Source of the DNA: CAYOHY01 sp964403885
Lineage (GTDB): Bacteria > Actinomycetota > Coriobacteriia > Anaerosomatales > PHET01
Assembly (NCBI GenBank): GCA_964403885.1
Contig: CAYOHY010000030.1
Location: forward strand, 1-24,008
Length of the DNA stretch: 24,008 nucleotides
Reading direction: 5' to 3'
Part shown: positions 6,760-14,642 of the stretch, piece by piece
Position numbering within the stretch: position 1 is the stretch's first letter
Layout: the number at the start of each line of letters is the position of its first letter
Notes under the pieces: generated by a model
Databases searched by the model: none
What the model was told of the DNA's origin: nothing
The model's input: only the letters and a program-made list of their open reading frames with translations
Translations under genes and position numbers: made by a program

Positions 6760-7598
6760 CACAGGCCCACCAGTCGCTCGGACAGCTCCCACAGGCGCGC
6801 AGCGTCGTCGAGCCGGTAGCTCACGGGCGCCGAGCGCTTCTCGGCACACCGGAAGAAGTAGCGGCCCGACACGCTCCCGGCGCCGTCGGAGGCGAGCCAC
6901 ACGAGGGTCCGGGCCCCCTCGGCCGCCGTGACCTTGGGGACGAAACGCTCCCACAGCTCTCCCGCGATCCCCCAGCCGTCAGAGCCAAAGCCCGTGTCGA
7001 CCACCCCAGGGTGCATGGCGTTGGCCCGGATGCCCAGTGGCGCCCAGCGACGAGCCAGCTCGTAGGTGAACAGCACGTTGGCGAGCTTGGCCTGCGAGTA
7101 GGCGCGAAACGGCGACCAGCCTCGCTCGAACCCGGGGTCTTTGAAGTGGAATCCTCGGAAGGTGCGCAGGTGTGCGTCGCTCGACACGTTGATGACGTGG
7201 CCGCGGGCGGCCCACAGAGGCTCCCTGAGCAGGTGCACGAGCAAGAAGTGCGACAGGTGGTCGACTTGGAACGTGAGCTCGTTGCCGTCCTCGGTGAGCT
7301 CGCGCCGAGAAGCGATGAGGCCCGCGTTGTTGGCGAGCACGTCGACCTCGCGGTTGTGCGCGGCGATCGTCTCGGCCGCCGACCTGACGCTCGCGAACGA
7401 GGCGAGGTCACAGTGCACGACCGACGCCGTTCCCCCACGCGCCTCCACGTCGCGCGCCACGGTCTCGCCGCGAGAGACGTCGCGGACGGCGAGGACGAGG
7501 TGTGCGCCCTTGGCACCCAACGCAAGCGCGGCCTCGCGGCCGATGTCGCCCGTGGCGCCCGTGATCACTATGGTCCTGCCGCTCAGGTCTTCGAGCAC
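6759..7598 (-). CDS. Short-chain dehydrogenase/reductase (retinol dehydrogenase-like)
   Basis: 279 residues with a GTG start behind AAGGGG. The N-terminal Rossmann fold carries TGATGDIG (13-20) for NAD(P), an acidic CDLAS stretch (63-67) and NNAG (90-93). The catalytic Ser is in NVSS (137-140), and the YxxxK pair is Tyr167 and Lys171 (YSQAK). The fold resembles the RDH11-14/WWOX-like branch, with the long HFKDPGF insert before the active-site Tyr. The Asn usually found in the helix before the active site (VNHLGHF in relatives) reads QVDHLSHF here, an Asp at 113. The gene is translationally coupled to the MFS gene. Substrate unknown. Confidence 0.9.
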   Translation of the reverse strand: MLEDLSGRTIVITGATGDIGREAALALGAKGAHLVLAVRDVSRGETVARDVEARGGTASVVHCDLASFASVRSAAETIAAHNREVDVLANNAGLIASRRELTEDGNELTFQVDHLSHFLLVHLLREPLWAARGHVINVSSDAHLRTFRGFHFKDPGFERGWSPFRAYSQAKLANVLFTYELARRWAPLGIRANAMHPGVVDTGFGSDGWGIAGELWERFVPKVTAAEGARTLVWLASDGAGSVSGRYFFRCAEKRSAPVSYRLDDAARLWELSERLVGL

Positions 7599-7653
7599 GC
7601 GCGCCCCTTCTGATCCGGCCCCGCTGAGTCGATACCCGCCAACGCCCGGTGTG

Positions 7654-9099
7654 CTAGTCGCGGGTGACGACCATGGTGCCCAGCGGTACCTGCGGCCACA
7701 GCTCCAGCACGTCTCGGTTGTACATCCGGATGCAGCCGTGCGAAGCCTGGGTGCCGATCACCCACGGCTGATTGGTGCCGTGGATGCCGTAGGCGGTGAA
7801 CACGTACACGTACCCGTGTGTGGTACGGACCTGTTTGAACAGGCGCATCTTGCGAGGGCCGTAGACCCCCGACGGATCCGTGTAGTACTTGGCGTCGATG
7901 CGCCACACACGCGAGGGGGTGGGCGTCGACGGCTTGCCGTGGGCGATGGGATAGGTCTTGACCAGGATGCCGTTGCGCACCCAGTAGAGCTTGAAGTCGG
8001 ACTTGTCGATCACGATGTAGGTGCGCCACGGATACGTGAACGGCGTGGGACGAAGCGCCTGAAGCGGCGTCCCCACCACCTGCATCGCATCCATGTCGGT
8101 GCGCGTGCCGCCACTCGTGGTGCTCGCCGAGCGAAGCGCCTTGATCGTCACGTTGTGCACGCCGTAGGGCAGCCGCGACGAGGCCCAGACCACGCGGTGC
8201 TCGGCGCCGGCCGTCGCATACTGGCTGACCGTCGCGACCCGGTGCCCGTCGAGCCACACCTCGGCCTTGCCGCCACCCAGGTCCTTGCGTCCCAGCCACG
8301 TGACCTGCGACCCCTTGAACCGCGTGGTGATCGCGGCCCCTGACTGCCACGTGCGCACGAGCGAACCGCCCCACGCCGTGGGTGTGGACAGTGTCGACCA
8401 GGCACCCTTCTGGTACAGGCGGGAGTCGCCGTTTTGGACGCGCACGCCCGGCATGGAGCCCAGTCCCGCGAGCGTTCCTTCGATGTCGAAGGCGTCGGTG
8501 AAGACGTAGGTGTTCGTGCTCGATGCCACCTTGGAGTTCAAGACCCGCACCGCGAGCGTGTGACGACCGTCCGGCAGGCCGCTCACACCCCACGCTTGCT
8601 GAGCCGAGGCGTGCGAGGTCGCGTACGTGCTCACCGTGGCGGTGGCGACGCCGTCGAGGTAGACGCGCACCTGGCCGTGCTCCGGACCCACCTGGGTGAC
8701 CCACGCCACCCCCGTGCCGTTGAACGCCACGACCGCCTCTGAACCCGCGGTCCGCGAGACACGGGCGCTGCCGCCCGACATCGCGTCACTCGCCGAGTGG
8801 TTCCACGACCCGGTGAAGCGCACCGCCGGCTCGTCGTCTTGGATGCGCACCACCGGCAAGGCGACCGGCGTGGTCTCCAGCGCGCTGACCGGGGGCGAGG
8901 CGCTGGGCTCGAGCGACGGCGTCGCAGGAGCGGAGGCGCGCGGCTCAGCGCCGTAGGAGGCCGGGCCGGACGCAGGAGCGGTCGCGGCGGTCGCCGGAGA
9001 GGCCACAGGCGCGGCGAACACCGCACCGGGCGCACCGGCCAGCAGCAGCGACACGGCGAGCACCATGGCGATCGGGCGGCGAAGCGGGTGCGACGTCAT
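7654..9099 (-). CDS. Secreted L,D-transpeptidase (YkuD) with two beta-sandwich repeats
   Basis: 481 residues starting at an ATG behind AAAGGGGGAG. A signal peptide (about 1-30, hydrophobic core then GAVFAAP) is followed by an Ala/Pro/Ser-rich linker (about 30-80). Two similar domains of about 105 residues follow (about 84-190 and 205-315). Each begins VRIQ or VRVQ, has an FxGxxVxW strand, a VxLDGxxxATVS strand and a GxHxxxxxxL strand near its end. This resembles the carbohydrate-binding beta-sandwich modules found in surface glycosidases. The C-terminal YkuD domain (about 333-481) has His440 (GIHG) and the SHGCIRM motif with catalytic Cys456. YkuD enzymes form 3-3 peptidoglycan crosslinks or attach proteins to the wall. 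It may be bound to wall or polysaccharide through the repeats. Its 3' neighbour is the dehydrogenase, 55 nt away. Confidence 0.9.
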   Translation of the reverse strand: MTSHPLRRPIAMVLAVSLLLAGAPGAVFAAPVASPATAATAPASGPASYGAEPRASAPATPSLEPSASPPVSALETTPVALPVVRIQDDEPAVRFTGSWNHSASDAMSGGSARVSRTAGSEAVVAFNGTGVAWVTQVGPEHGQVRVYLDGVATATVSTYATSHASAQQAWGVSGLPDGRHTLAVRVLNSKVASSTNTYVFTDAFDIEGTLAGLGSMPGVRVQNGDSRLYQKGAWSTLSTPTAWGGSLVRTWQSGAAITTRFKGSQVTWLGRKDLGGGKAEVWLDGHRVATVSQYATAGAEHRVVWASSRLPYGVHNVTIKALRSASTTSGGTRTDMDAMQVVGTPLQALRPTPFTYPWRTYIVIDKSDFKLYWVRNGILVKTYPIAHGKPSTPTPSRVWRIDAKYYTDPSGVYGPRKMRLFKQVRTTHGYVYVFTAYGIHGTNQPWVIGTQASHGCIRMYNRDVLELWPQVPLGTMVVTRD

Positions 9100-9178
9100 C
9101 GATTCTCCCCCTTTGGAGTGTCACGCCACTCGGCGCGTCTTGGTTGATTGTCCCACCGCGGCGCGCACGATTGACATA

Positions 9179-9192
9179 CGAACACGTGTTCG
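9179..9192. promoter_or_regulatory. LexA (SOS) box 1 upstream of the helicase gene
   Basis: CGAAC-ACGT-GTTCG is an exact and fully palindromic match to the actinobacterial/Bacillus LexA site CGAAC-N4-GTTCG. A TTGACA (9171-9176) abuts it and a TAGATT (9214-9219) follows, so the box overlaps any likely promoter for the helicase. It also lies in the intergenic region shared with the divergent L,D-transpeptidase gene. Confidence 0.85.
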
Positions 9193-9231
9193 ACAGATGT
9201 CACACCCGCGTGCTAGATTCAACGCGTCAAT

Positions 9232-9245
9232 CGAACAGGAGTTCG
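9232..9245. promoter_or_regulatory. LexA (SOS) box 2 overlapping the helicase ribosome site
   Basis: CGAAC-AGGA-GTTCG is a second exact match to the LexA site. Its centre lies 53 bp from that of box 1, about five helical turns. The box contains the AGGAG ribosome site of the helicase gene, eight nt from its ATG. Confidence 0.75.
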
Positions 9246-9249
9246 CCCC

Positions 9250-11325
9250 ATGAATACTGACACGCCCGCCCCGGAACTCACTCACGCCGACCACCTCCTC
9301 GCCGAGCTCAACGACGAGCAACGCGCCGCGGCCTGCCATGGGTCCGAACCGCTCCTGATCGTCGCGGGCGCAGGGACCGGCAAGACCGCCACGCTCGCAC
9401 ACCGGGTCGCCTGGCTCATCGCCAACGGCGCGGAGCCGGGCAGGATCGCGCTGCTCACCTTCACGCGCCGGGCCGCCGGCGAGATGCAGCGGCGAAGCGA
9501 CGCGCTCTTGCACTCGCTCGCCGAACAGGGCGGCGCGGGCGGAGCCGGATCGCGCGTCTGGGGCGGCACCTTCCATTCGGTGGGCGCGCGGCTGCTGCGG
9601 CTGCACGCGCGCGATCTGGGCATGGAGCCCGACTTCACCATCCTCGACCGAGGCGACGCCGAGGACCTCATGCACCTGTGCCGGACTCAGCTCGGGCTGG
9701 GGCGCGGCTCCACGCGCTTTCCGCAGAAGTCGACGTGTCTCGACATCTACTCCCGCTGCGTCAACGCACAGACTCCCCTACCAGAGGTGTTGCGCTCGTC
9801 GTTTCCCTGGTGCAAACACGCCGAGGAAGGTCTGGGACAGCTCTTCGCCGCCTACACCGACGCCAAGGAACAGCAGCAGGTGCTCGACTACGACGACCTC
9901 CTGCTGTTCTGGAGAGGGCTTCTGGCCGACGACGTCGCGGGACAACGCGTGCGTGAGCGCTTCGACCACGTCTTGGTGGACGAGTACCAAGACACCAACG
10001 CCCTGCAGGCCGACATCGTCTCGCTGCTCCGGCCCGACGGGACGGGCGTGACCTGCGTGGGCGACGACGCACAGGCGATCTATGGCTTCCGAGCGGCCAC
10101 CGTGCGCAACATCCTCGACTTCGAGCAGCGCTTCCCCGGCGCCCACGTGCTCACGCTCACGCGCAACTACCGGTCGACCGCTCCCCTGCTCACCGCCACC
10201 AACGCGATCATCGCCGAAGCGAGCGAACGACGCGAGAAGGATCTGTGGACCACACGCGAAGGCGGAGGCAGGCCCTCGCTCGTCACCTGCCGGGATGAGG
10301 CGGACCAGACCACCTGGCTCGTCGACCGCATCCTCGACCATCGCGAGCAGGGCACCCAGCTCAAGCAGCAGGCGGTGCTGTTTCGCGCCCAACACCACTC
10401 GATGGCGCTCGAGATGGAGCTATCGCGGCGCCACATCCCCTACCGGAAGTACGGCGGACTGCGCTTCGTTGAGATGGCGCACGTCAAAGACCTCGTCTCG
10501 TTCCTGCGCCTGGCCGAGAACCCTCGCGACACCATGGCGGCACTGCGCGTCTTGGGCCTCATCCCCGGCATCGGCCCCAAGACCGCCGCGACGCTCGCAA
10601 CGCGGCTCGCCGAGACCGGCGGCGACCTCGAAGCATGGGTGGGCGCCGAGGTCCCTGAGGCGGCGCGCGAGACGTGGCCCGAGTTCGTCTCGCTGCTGCG
10701 TGGTCTTGCCGGCGTCCGAGGCGAGACCCCCTCGCAGGTCCACGCGGTGCGCAGCGTCTACGCGCCGCTGCTCGAACTGCGCTACGACAACGTGGCGGCA
10801 CGACTCGCCGACCTCGAGCAGATCGAGAACCTCGCCAGCCGGTGCCCGGACCGCACGACCCTGCTCTCAGAGCTCGCGATCGATCCGCCGGCCTGGACGA
10901 GTGACCTCGCGGGACCTCCGGTGCTCGACGAGGACTGGCTCGTGTTGTCGACGATGCACTCAGCCAAAGGGCTCGAGTTCGACGTGACGTACGTCATCCA
11001 CGCCGCGGACGGCAACATCCCCAGCGACATGGCGACCGGGACGCCCGACGAGATCGAGGAGGAGCGCCGCCTCTTCTACGTCGCCTGCACGCGCGCACGC
11101 CAACACCTCTACGTGACGCACCCGCTGCGCTACTACAAGGCGGGCAATCCCATGACAGATGCCTACGGCTACGCGCAGCGAACGAGATTCGTGAGTGAGC
11201 GGGTGCTGCCCCACTTCGTGCCACTGCTCGCCTCACCCGAGCCTGACCACGCCGCCGAGGCGCCCCTGCCGCGCGCCACCAGCGCGGACATACGCGCGAG
11301 CGTACGCGGGCTGTGGTCGTCGTGA
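9250..11325 (+). CDS. UvrD/PcrA-type superfamily 1 DNA helicase
   Basis: 691 residues, ATG start with AGGAG eight nt upstream. Motifs in order: Q-motif LNDEQRAA (20-27), Walker A AGAGTGKT (39-46), TFTRRAAGEM (motif Ia), VDEYQDTN (about 243-250, motif II), GDDAQAIYGFR (motif III), LTRNYRS (about 302-308, motif IV), STMHSAKGLEFD (about 567-578, motif V) and RRLFYVACTRAR (about 606-617, motif VI). An IPGIGPKTA helix-hairpin-helix-like stretch (about 437-446) lies in the 2B region, as in one bacterial UvrD-like branch. Such helicases unwind 3'-5' in excision repair, replication restart or removal of RecA filaments. Two LexA boxes upstream indicate SOS induction. Whether it is the main UvrD/PcrA or a paralogue cannot be decided from the window. 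It converges on the LOG-family gene with a 19-nt gap. Confidence 0.93.
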   Translation: MNTDTPAPELTHADHLLAELNDEQRAAACHGSEPLLIVAGAGTGKTATLAHRVAWLIANGAEPGRIALLTFTRRAAGEMQRRSDALLHSLAEQGGAGGAGSRVWGGTFHSVGARLLRLHARDLGMEPDFTILDRGDAEDLMHLCRTQLGLGRGSTRFPQKSTCLDIYSRCVNAQTPLPEVLRSSFPWCKHAEEGLGQLFAAYTDAKEQQQVLDYDDLLLFWRGLLADDVAGQRVRERFDHVLVDEYQDTNALQADIVSLLRPDGTGVTCVGDDAQAIYGFRAATVRNILDFEQRFPGAHVLTLTRNYRSTAPLLTATNAIIAEASERREKDLWTTREGGGRPSLVTCRDEADQTTWLVDRILDHREQGTQLKQQAVLFRAQHHSMALEMELSRRHIPYRKYGGLRFVEMAHVKDLVSFLRLAENPRDTMAALRVLGLIPGIGPKTAATLATRLAETGGDLEAWVGAEVPEAARETWPEFVSLLRGLAGVRGETPSQVHAVRSVYAPLLELRYDNVAARLADLEQIENLASRCPDRTTLLSELAIDPPAWTSDLAGPPVLDEDWLVLSTMHSAKGLEFDVTYVIHAADGNIPSDMATGTPDEIEEERRLFYVACTRARQHLYVTHPLRYYKAGNPMTDAYGYAQRTRFVSERVLPHFVPLLASPEPDHAAEAPLPRATSADIRASVRGLWSS

Positions 11326-11344
11326 TGCGGTCGGCGGCCGGGAG

Positions 11345-12073
11345 CTATCCGGCGTAGTTCGAACACCCGCGCGGGTGCTCGAGGATGTGCAGCGCCGCGT
11401 CGTGGCAGTCGTCGGTGAAGTACAGCAAGTCGAGATCGCTCGCATCGATGGTGCCGGCGGTGACGAGCGTGTTGCTCAAGAAGTCCGTCATCTCGTGCCA
11501 GAACTCGGTGCCCATGCACACGAGCGGGAACGGCTCGATCTTGCCGGTCTGCATGAGGGTGAGCGTCTCGAACACCTCGTCAAGCGTGCCAAAGCCGCCC
11601 GGCATCGCGACGAACGCGCACGAGTACTTCACGAGCATGACCTTGCGCACGAAGAAGTGCTCGAACTCGACGTAGCGGTCGAGGTACCTGTTGGGCTGCT
11701 GCTCGTGCGGCAGTCGGATGTTCGCGCCTATCGACAGGCCGCCTGCCTCCTTGCAGCCACGGTTGGCGGCCTCCATGACACCGGGTCCGGCGCCTGTCAT
11801 CACGGCGAACCCGTTCTCGGCGAGCCGCGCACCCAGGCTGCGCGCGAGGTCGTACTGCGCATCTCCCTCGCGCGTGCGCGCAGAGCCGAACACCGTGACC
11901 ACCGGCCGGTCGATCTCCAACAGCTCGAGACCGCGCAGGAACTCGAGGAACACGCGTACCGCGCTCTCGACGTCCTCGCCGCGGCCACGTCCGTGCTGCA
12001 GGAACGACGCCTCGGCCCCCGCAAGCTGCCGAAGGATGGAGTCCTCGGGAAAGACTTCGCGACGATCCTCCAT
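11345..12073 (-). CDS. LOG-family (TIGR00730) Rossmann-fold protein
   Basis: 242 residues from MEDRREVF. A longer frame starting inside the upstream aldolase gene exists, but this ATG sits seven nt after the aldolase stop and leaves a normal N-terminus. The protein carries the family motifs GPGVMEAANRG (96-106) and PGGFGTLDE (158-166), which bind nucleotide phosphate and catalyse in LOG enzymes. LOG proteins cleave nucleoside 5'-monophosphates to a base and ribose 5-phosphate; plant members activate cytokinins, and older annotations say lysine decarboxylase. It is the last gene of the accD-accA-pfkA-aldolase run. The true bacterial substrate is unknown. Confidence 0.85.
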   Translation of the reverse strand: MEDRREVFPEDSILRQLAGAEASFLQHGRGRGEDVESAVRVFLEFLRGLELLEIDRPVVTVFGSARTREGDAQYDLARSLGARLAENGFAVMTGAGPGVMEAANRGCKEAGGLSIGANIRLPHEQQPNRYLDRYVEFEHFFVRKVMLVKYSCAFVAMPGGFGTLDEVFETLTLMQTGKIEPFPLVCMGTEFWHEMTDFLSNTLVTAGTIDASDLDLLYFTDDCHDAALHILEHPRGCSNYAG

Positions 12074-12080
12074 GACGCGC

Positions 12081-12656
12081 CTAGCCCTGAGCGCCGAGGA
12101 TCGGCAGCCCGGTCGAGTCACGCAGGTCGAGGATGCGACAGCTCGCCTCGAGGCAGCTCACGTGGTAGAACGCCTCCTCGAGCGTGTCGCCCACCGCGAA
12201 GGGCCCGTGGGTCCTGAGCACGGCGATCTTCGCGCCGCCGGCGAACGCCTCGGCGAGCATCTCGGCGGCCTCGGGGCTCGCGATCGTCTCTTTGGGCGCG
12301 AGCACCGGCACCGATGCGCCCACCACGTAGCGGGACTCGGAGTCGATGGGCTCGATGCTGTCTGCGACGAGCGAGCGAAAGATCGTGTGGACGGCATGCG
12401 CATGCACCACAGCGCGCGCCTCGCACGCGTGGTAGATGGCGCGGTGCACAACGAGCTCGCGGCTGCAGTGCTCGTCCTCGGCGCACGGGTCGATGCCGGT
12501 GCGGACGAGATCGCTCTCGGTCAGGCGGCCCAGCATGGAGCCGCGCCGGGTGATGGTGATCCGGTCTTCGTTGCGCACGCTCATGTTGCCGCCGTGGCTC
12601 GAGATCATGCCGGCGACGTAGATGTCGCGCCCCACGTCGTGGAACCGCTGGTACAC
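12081..12656 (-). CDS. Class II aldolase/adducin-family protein (FucA-like)
   Basis: 191 residues with a GTG start behind GGGAAAGGA. The layout follows L-fuculose-1-phosphate aldolase: a phosphate-binding GGNMSVR turn (22-28), a likely catalytic Glu67 in SREL, zinc ligands His85 and His87 in VHAHAVH, and a third His150 in THG. Family members use a zinc enolate to cleave or form sugar phosphates (fuculose-, rhamnulose-, ribulose-5-phosphate epimerase, methylthioribulose-phosphate dehydratase). The gene lies 36 nt downstream of pfkA and just before the LOG-type gene. With LOG releasing ribose 5-phosphate, one possibility is a role in pentose or salvage metabolism; this is inference only. The specific substrate is not readable. 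Confidence 0.85.
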   Translation of the reverse strand: MYQRFHDVGRDIYVAGMISSHGGNMSVRNEDRITITRRGSMLGRLTESDLVRTGIDPCAEDEHCSRELVVHRAIYHACEARAVVHAHAVHTIFRSLVADSIEPIDSESRYVVGASVPVLAPKETIASPEAAEMLAEAFAGGAKIAVLRTHGPFAVGDTLEEAFYHVSCLEASCRILDLRDSTGLPILGAQG

Positions 12657-12692
12657 GAGAACGTCCTTTCCCGGCGGACTACGCCAGAGGGG

Positions 12693-13661
12693 TCATCGCG
12701 CGAGGATCTGCGCGAGCTGGTAGATCTCCGGCCTCAGCCGGTGCATGCATGAGTATGCCTCAGGCAGCGGATACGTGACCGTATCGGCTTGGCGCAGCGC
12801 GACGGCGACCGCGGACTCCCCGGCCACGAGCGCGCGCACCGCGTGCGCACCCATGCGGCTCGCAAGGATCCTGTCGAACGCCGAGGGTGACCCTCCGCGT
12901 TGCACGTGCCCCAAGACCACCGCCCGAACGTCGTGGCCACACCGACCCGAGATGTCCTCGGCCAGGCCGAACCCGTGGGCGGCGCCCTCGGCGATGACGA
13001 TGATCGAATGCTTCTTGCCGCGCGCCACGCCACTCGTCACCGAGGCACAGATGTCGTCGAGGCTCCACTCGACCTCCGGCACGAGGATGTAGTCGGCGCC
13101 GCACGCGAGGCCCGCGTACGCGGCAAGCAGGCCGCAGCTGCGGCCCATGACCTCGATGACGAAGGTCCGCTCGTGGCTCGATGCGGTGTCGCGGACCTTC
13201 GAGACCGCGTCGCACACCGTGTTGAGGGCGGTGTCGAACCCGATCGAGGTGTCGGTGCCCGCCACGTCGTTGTCGATGGTGGCGGGGACGCCCACCGTCG
13301 CGATGCCTTGTCGGTCGAGCTCTGCGGCGCCTCGGAAGGAGCCGTCACCGCCCACGACCACGAGCCCGAAGATCCCGCGGCGCTTGAGGATCTCTGCGCC
13401 CTCAGCGACCCCCTCGGGGGTGGTGAACCGCTCGGAGCGCGACGTGCCAAGGAAGGTGCCTCCTCGGTCGAGGATTCCGCCCACGTCGCCGATGGCGAGC
13501 GGACGGAACCGCCCTTCGAGCAGCCCCTGGTAGCCGTGCTCGACCCCGAAGACCTCACAGCCCTCGTTGATGCCGGAACGCACCACGGAGCGCACCGCGG
13601 CGTTCATCCCCGGAGCGTCACCGCCGCTGGTGAGAACCGCGATCCGCCGTGGCTCCGACAT
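12693..13661 (-). CDS. pfkA: ATP-dependent 6-phosphofructokinase
   Basis: 322 residues, the normal length of a bacterial PfkA. It phosphorylates fructose 6-phosphate to fructose 1,6-bisphosphate, the committed step of glycolysis. Visible motifs: TSGGDAPGMN (11-20) with the ATP glycine, GGDGSFRGA (104-112), which marks ATP rather than pyrophosphate use, PATIDND (126-132) with catalytic Asp130, the EVMGR effector and substrate segment, and GHVQRGGSPSAFDR with the fructose-phosphate arginine. Its ATG lies nine nt after the accA stop, so it belongs to the accD-accA operon. The class I fructose-bisphosphate aldolase, next step in the pathway, lies just upstream of accD as a separate unit. Confidence 0.96.
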   Translation of the reverse strand: MSEPRRIAVLTSGGDAPGMNAAVRSVVRSGINEGCEVFGVEHGYQGLLEGRFRPLAIGDVGGILDRGGTFLGTSRSERFTTPEGVAEGAEILKRRGIFGLVVVGGDGSFRGAAELDRQGIATVGVPATIDNDVAGTDTSIGFDTALNTVCDAVSKVRDTASSHERTFVIEVMGRSCGLLAAYAGLACGADYILVPEVEWSLDDICASVTSGVARGKKHSIIVIAEGAAHGFGLAEDISGRCGHDVRAVVLGHVQRGGSPSAFDRILASRMGAHAVRALVAGESAVAVALRQADTVTYPLPEAYSCMHRLRPEIYQLAQILAR

Positions 13662-13670
13662 GTGAGCGAC

Positions 13671-14642
13671 CTACCCCTCGTCGAGCGTACAGAACTCGCC
13701 GATGGCCCTCAGGCGCTCGTAGCGCGAGGACACCAGCCTCTCTGCATCGATACCCGAAAGCTCGTCGAGTGCACGCGTGAGCGCCTCGGCAACGGTCGCG
13801 AAGACCGCCTCACGGTCGCGGTGCGCGCCGCCGAAGGGCTCAGGGAGCACCTCGTCGATGATGCCGAGGCCCTTGAGGTCCTCGCCGGTCATCTTGAGGC
13901 ATGCAGCGGCCGTGCGCGCCTGCGTGGGGTCCTTGTACAGGATGTTCGAGCACATCTCGGGGCTGATCACCGAGTAGTAGGCGTTCTCGAGCATGAGCAT
14001 GCGGTCGCCAAAGCCGATGGCGAGCGCACCTCCACTGCCGCCCTCGCCGATGCCCAGCACCACGACCGGCACACGCACGCCGGACAGAAGCGCAAGCGAC
14101 TCGGCGATCGCGAGCGCCTGACCGCGCTCCTCGGCCTCGATGCCCGGGTAGGCGCCGGCGGTGTCGAGGAAGGTGACGATCGGCAGCCCGAAGCGGTCGG
14201 CCATGCGCATCACGCGCATCGCCTTGCGGTAGCCCTCGGGATGCGGCGAGCCGAAGTTGCGACGAACGTTGGACTTGGTGTCGGTGCCCTTGCGGTGCCC
14301 CAGGACGGCGACGCGTCGCCCGTCCAGCGTGCCCAGACCCGCGAAGATCGCCTCATCGTCGCCAAAGGCACGGTCCCCGTGCAGCTCGATCACGTCAGTG
14401 AACAGCGCGTCGAGGTAGTGCTCGGTCTTGGGACGGGCCGGGTGGCGCGAGATCTGGACGCGGTCCCACGGCTCGAGGTGCGCGTAGGTCTCATGGCGCA
14501 GCTTCTCGAGGTCGCGAGCCAGACCGTCGATCTCGGCCGCGAGCTCGGGGTTTCCCGCGAGGTCGAGCTTGCGCAGCTCGTTGAGCTTGTCCTCGAGCTC
14601 GAACAGCGGGCGCTCGAACTCCATCACGTGACGGCGCGCCAT
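13671..14642 (-). CDS. accA: Acetyl-CoA carboxylase carboxyltransferase subunit alpha
   Basis: 323 residues. Together with AccD it moves the carboxyl group from biotin to acetyl-CoA to make malonyl-CoA for fatty acid synthesis. The crotonase-fold carboxyltransferase shows TAGAYPG (161-167) and GEGGSGGALAIG (199-210), the oxyanion and CoA-binding turns. The N-terminal ELEDKLNELRKL helix is typical of AccA. The ATG directly abuts the accD TAG, and the GAGGGGGG run in the accD 3' end is its ribosome site. An internal Met7 (MEFERPLFELE) is an alternative start that aligns with shorter homologues. Confidence 0.96.
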   Translation of the reverse strand: MARRHVMEFERPLFELEDKLNELRKLDLAGNPELAAEIDGLARDLEKLRHETYAHLEPWDRVQISRHPARPKTEHYLDALFTDVIELHGDRAFGDDEAIFAGLGTLDGRRVAVLGHRKGTDTKSNVRRNFGSPHPEGYRKAMRVMRMADRFGLPIVTFLDTAGAYPGIEAEERGQALAIAESLALLSGVRVPVVVLGIGEGGSGGALAIGFGDRMLMLENAYYSVISPEMCSNILYKDPTQARTAAACLKMTGEDLKGLGIIDEVLPEPFGGAHRDREAVFATVAEALTRALDELSGIDAERLVSSRYERLRAIGEFCTLDEG

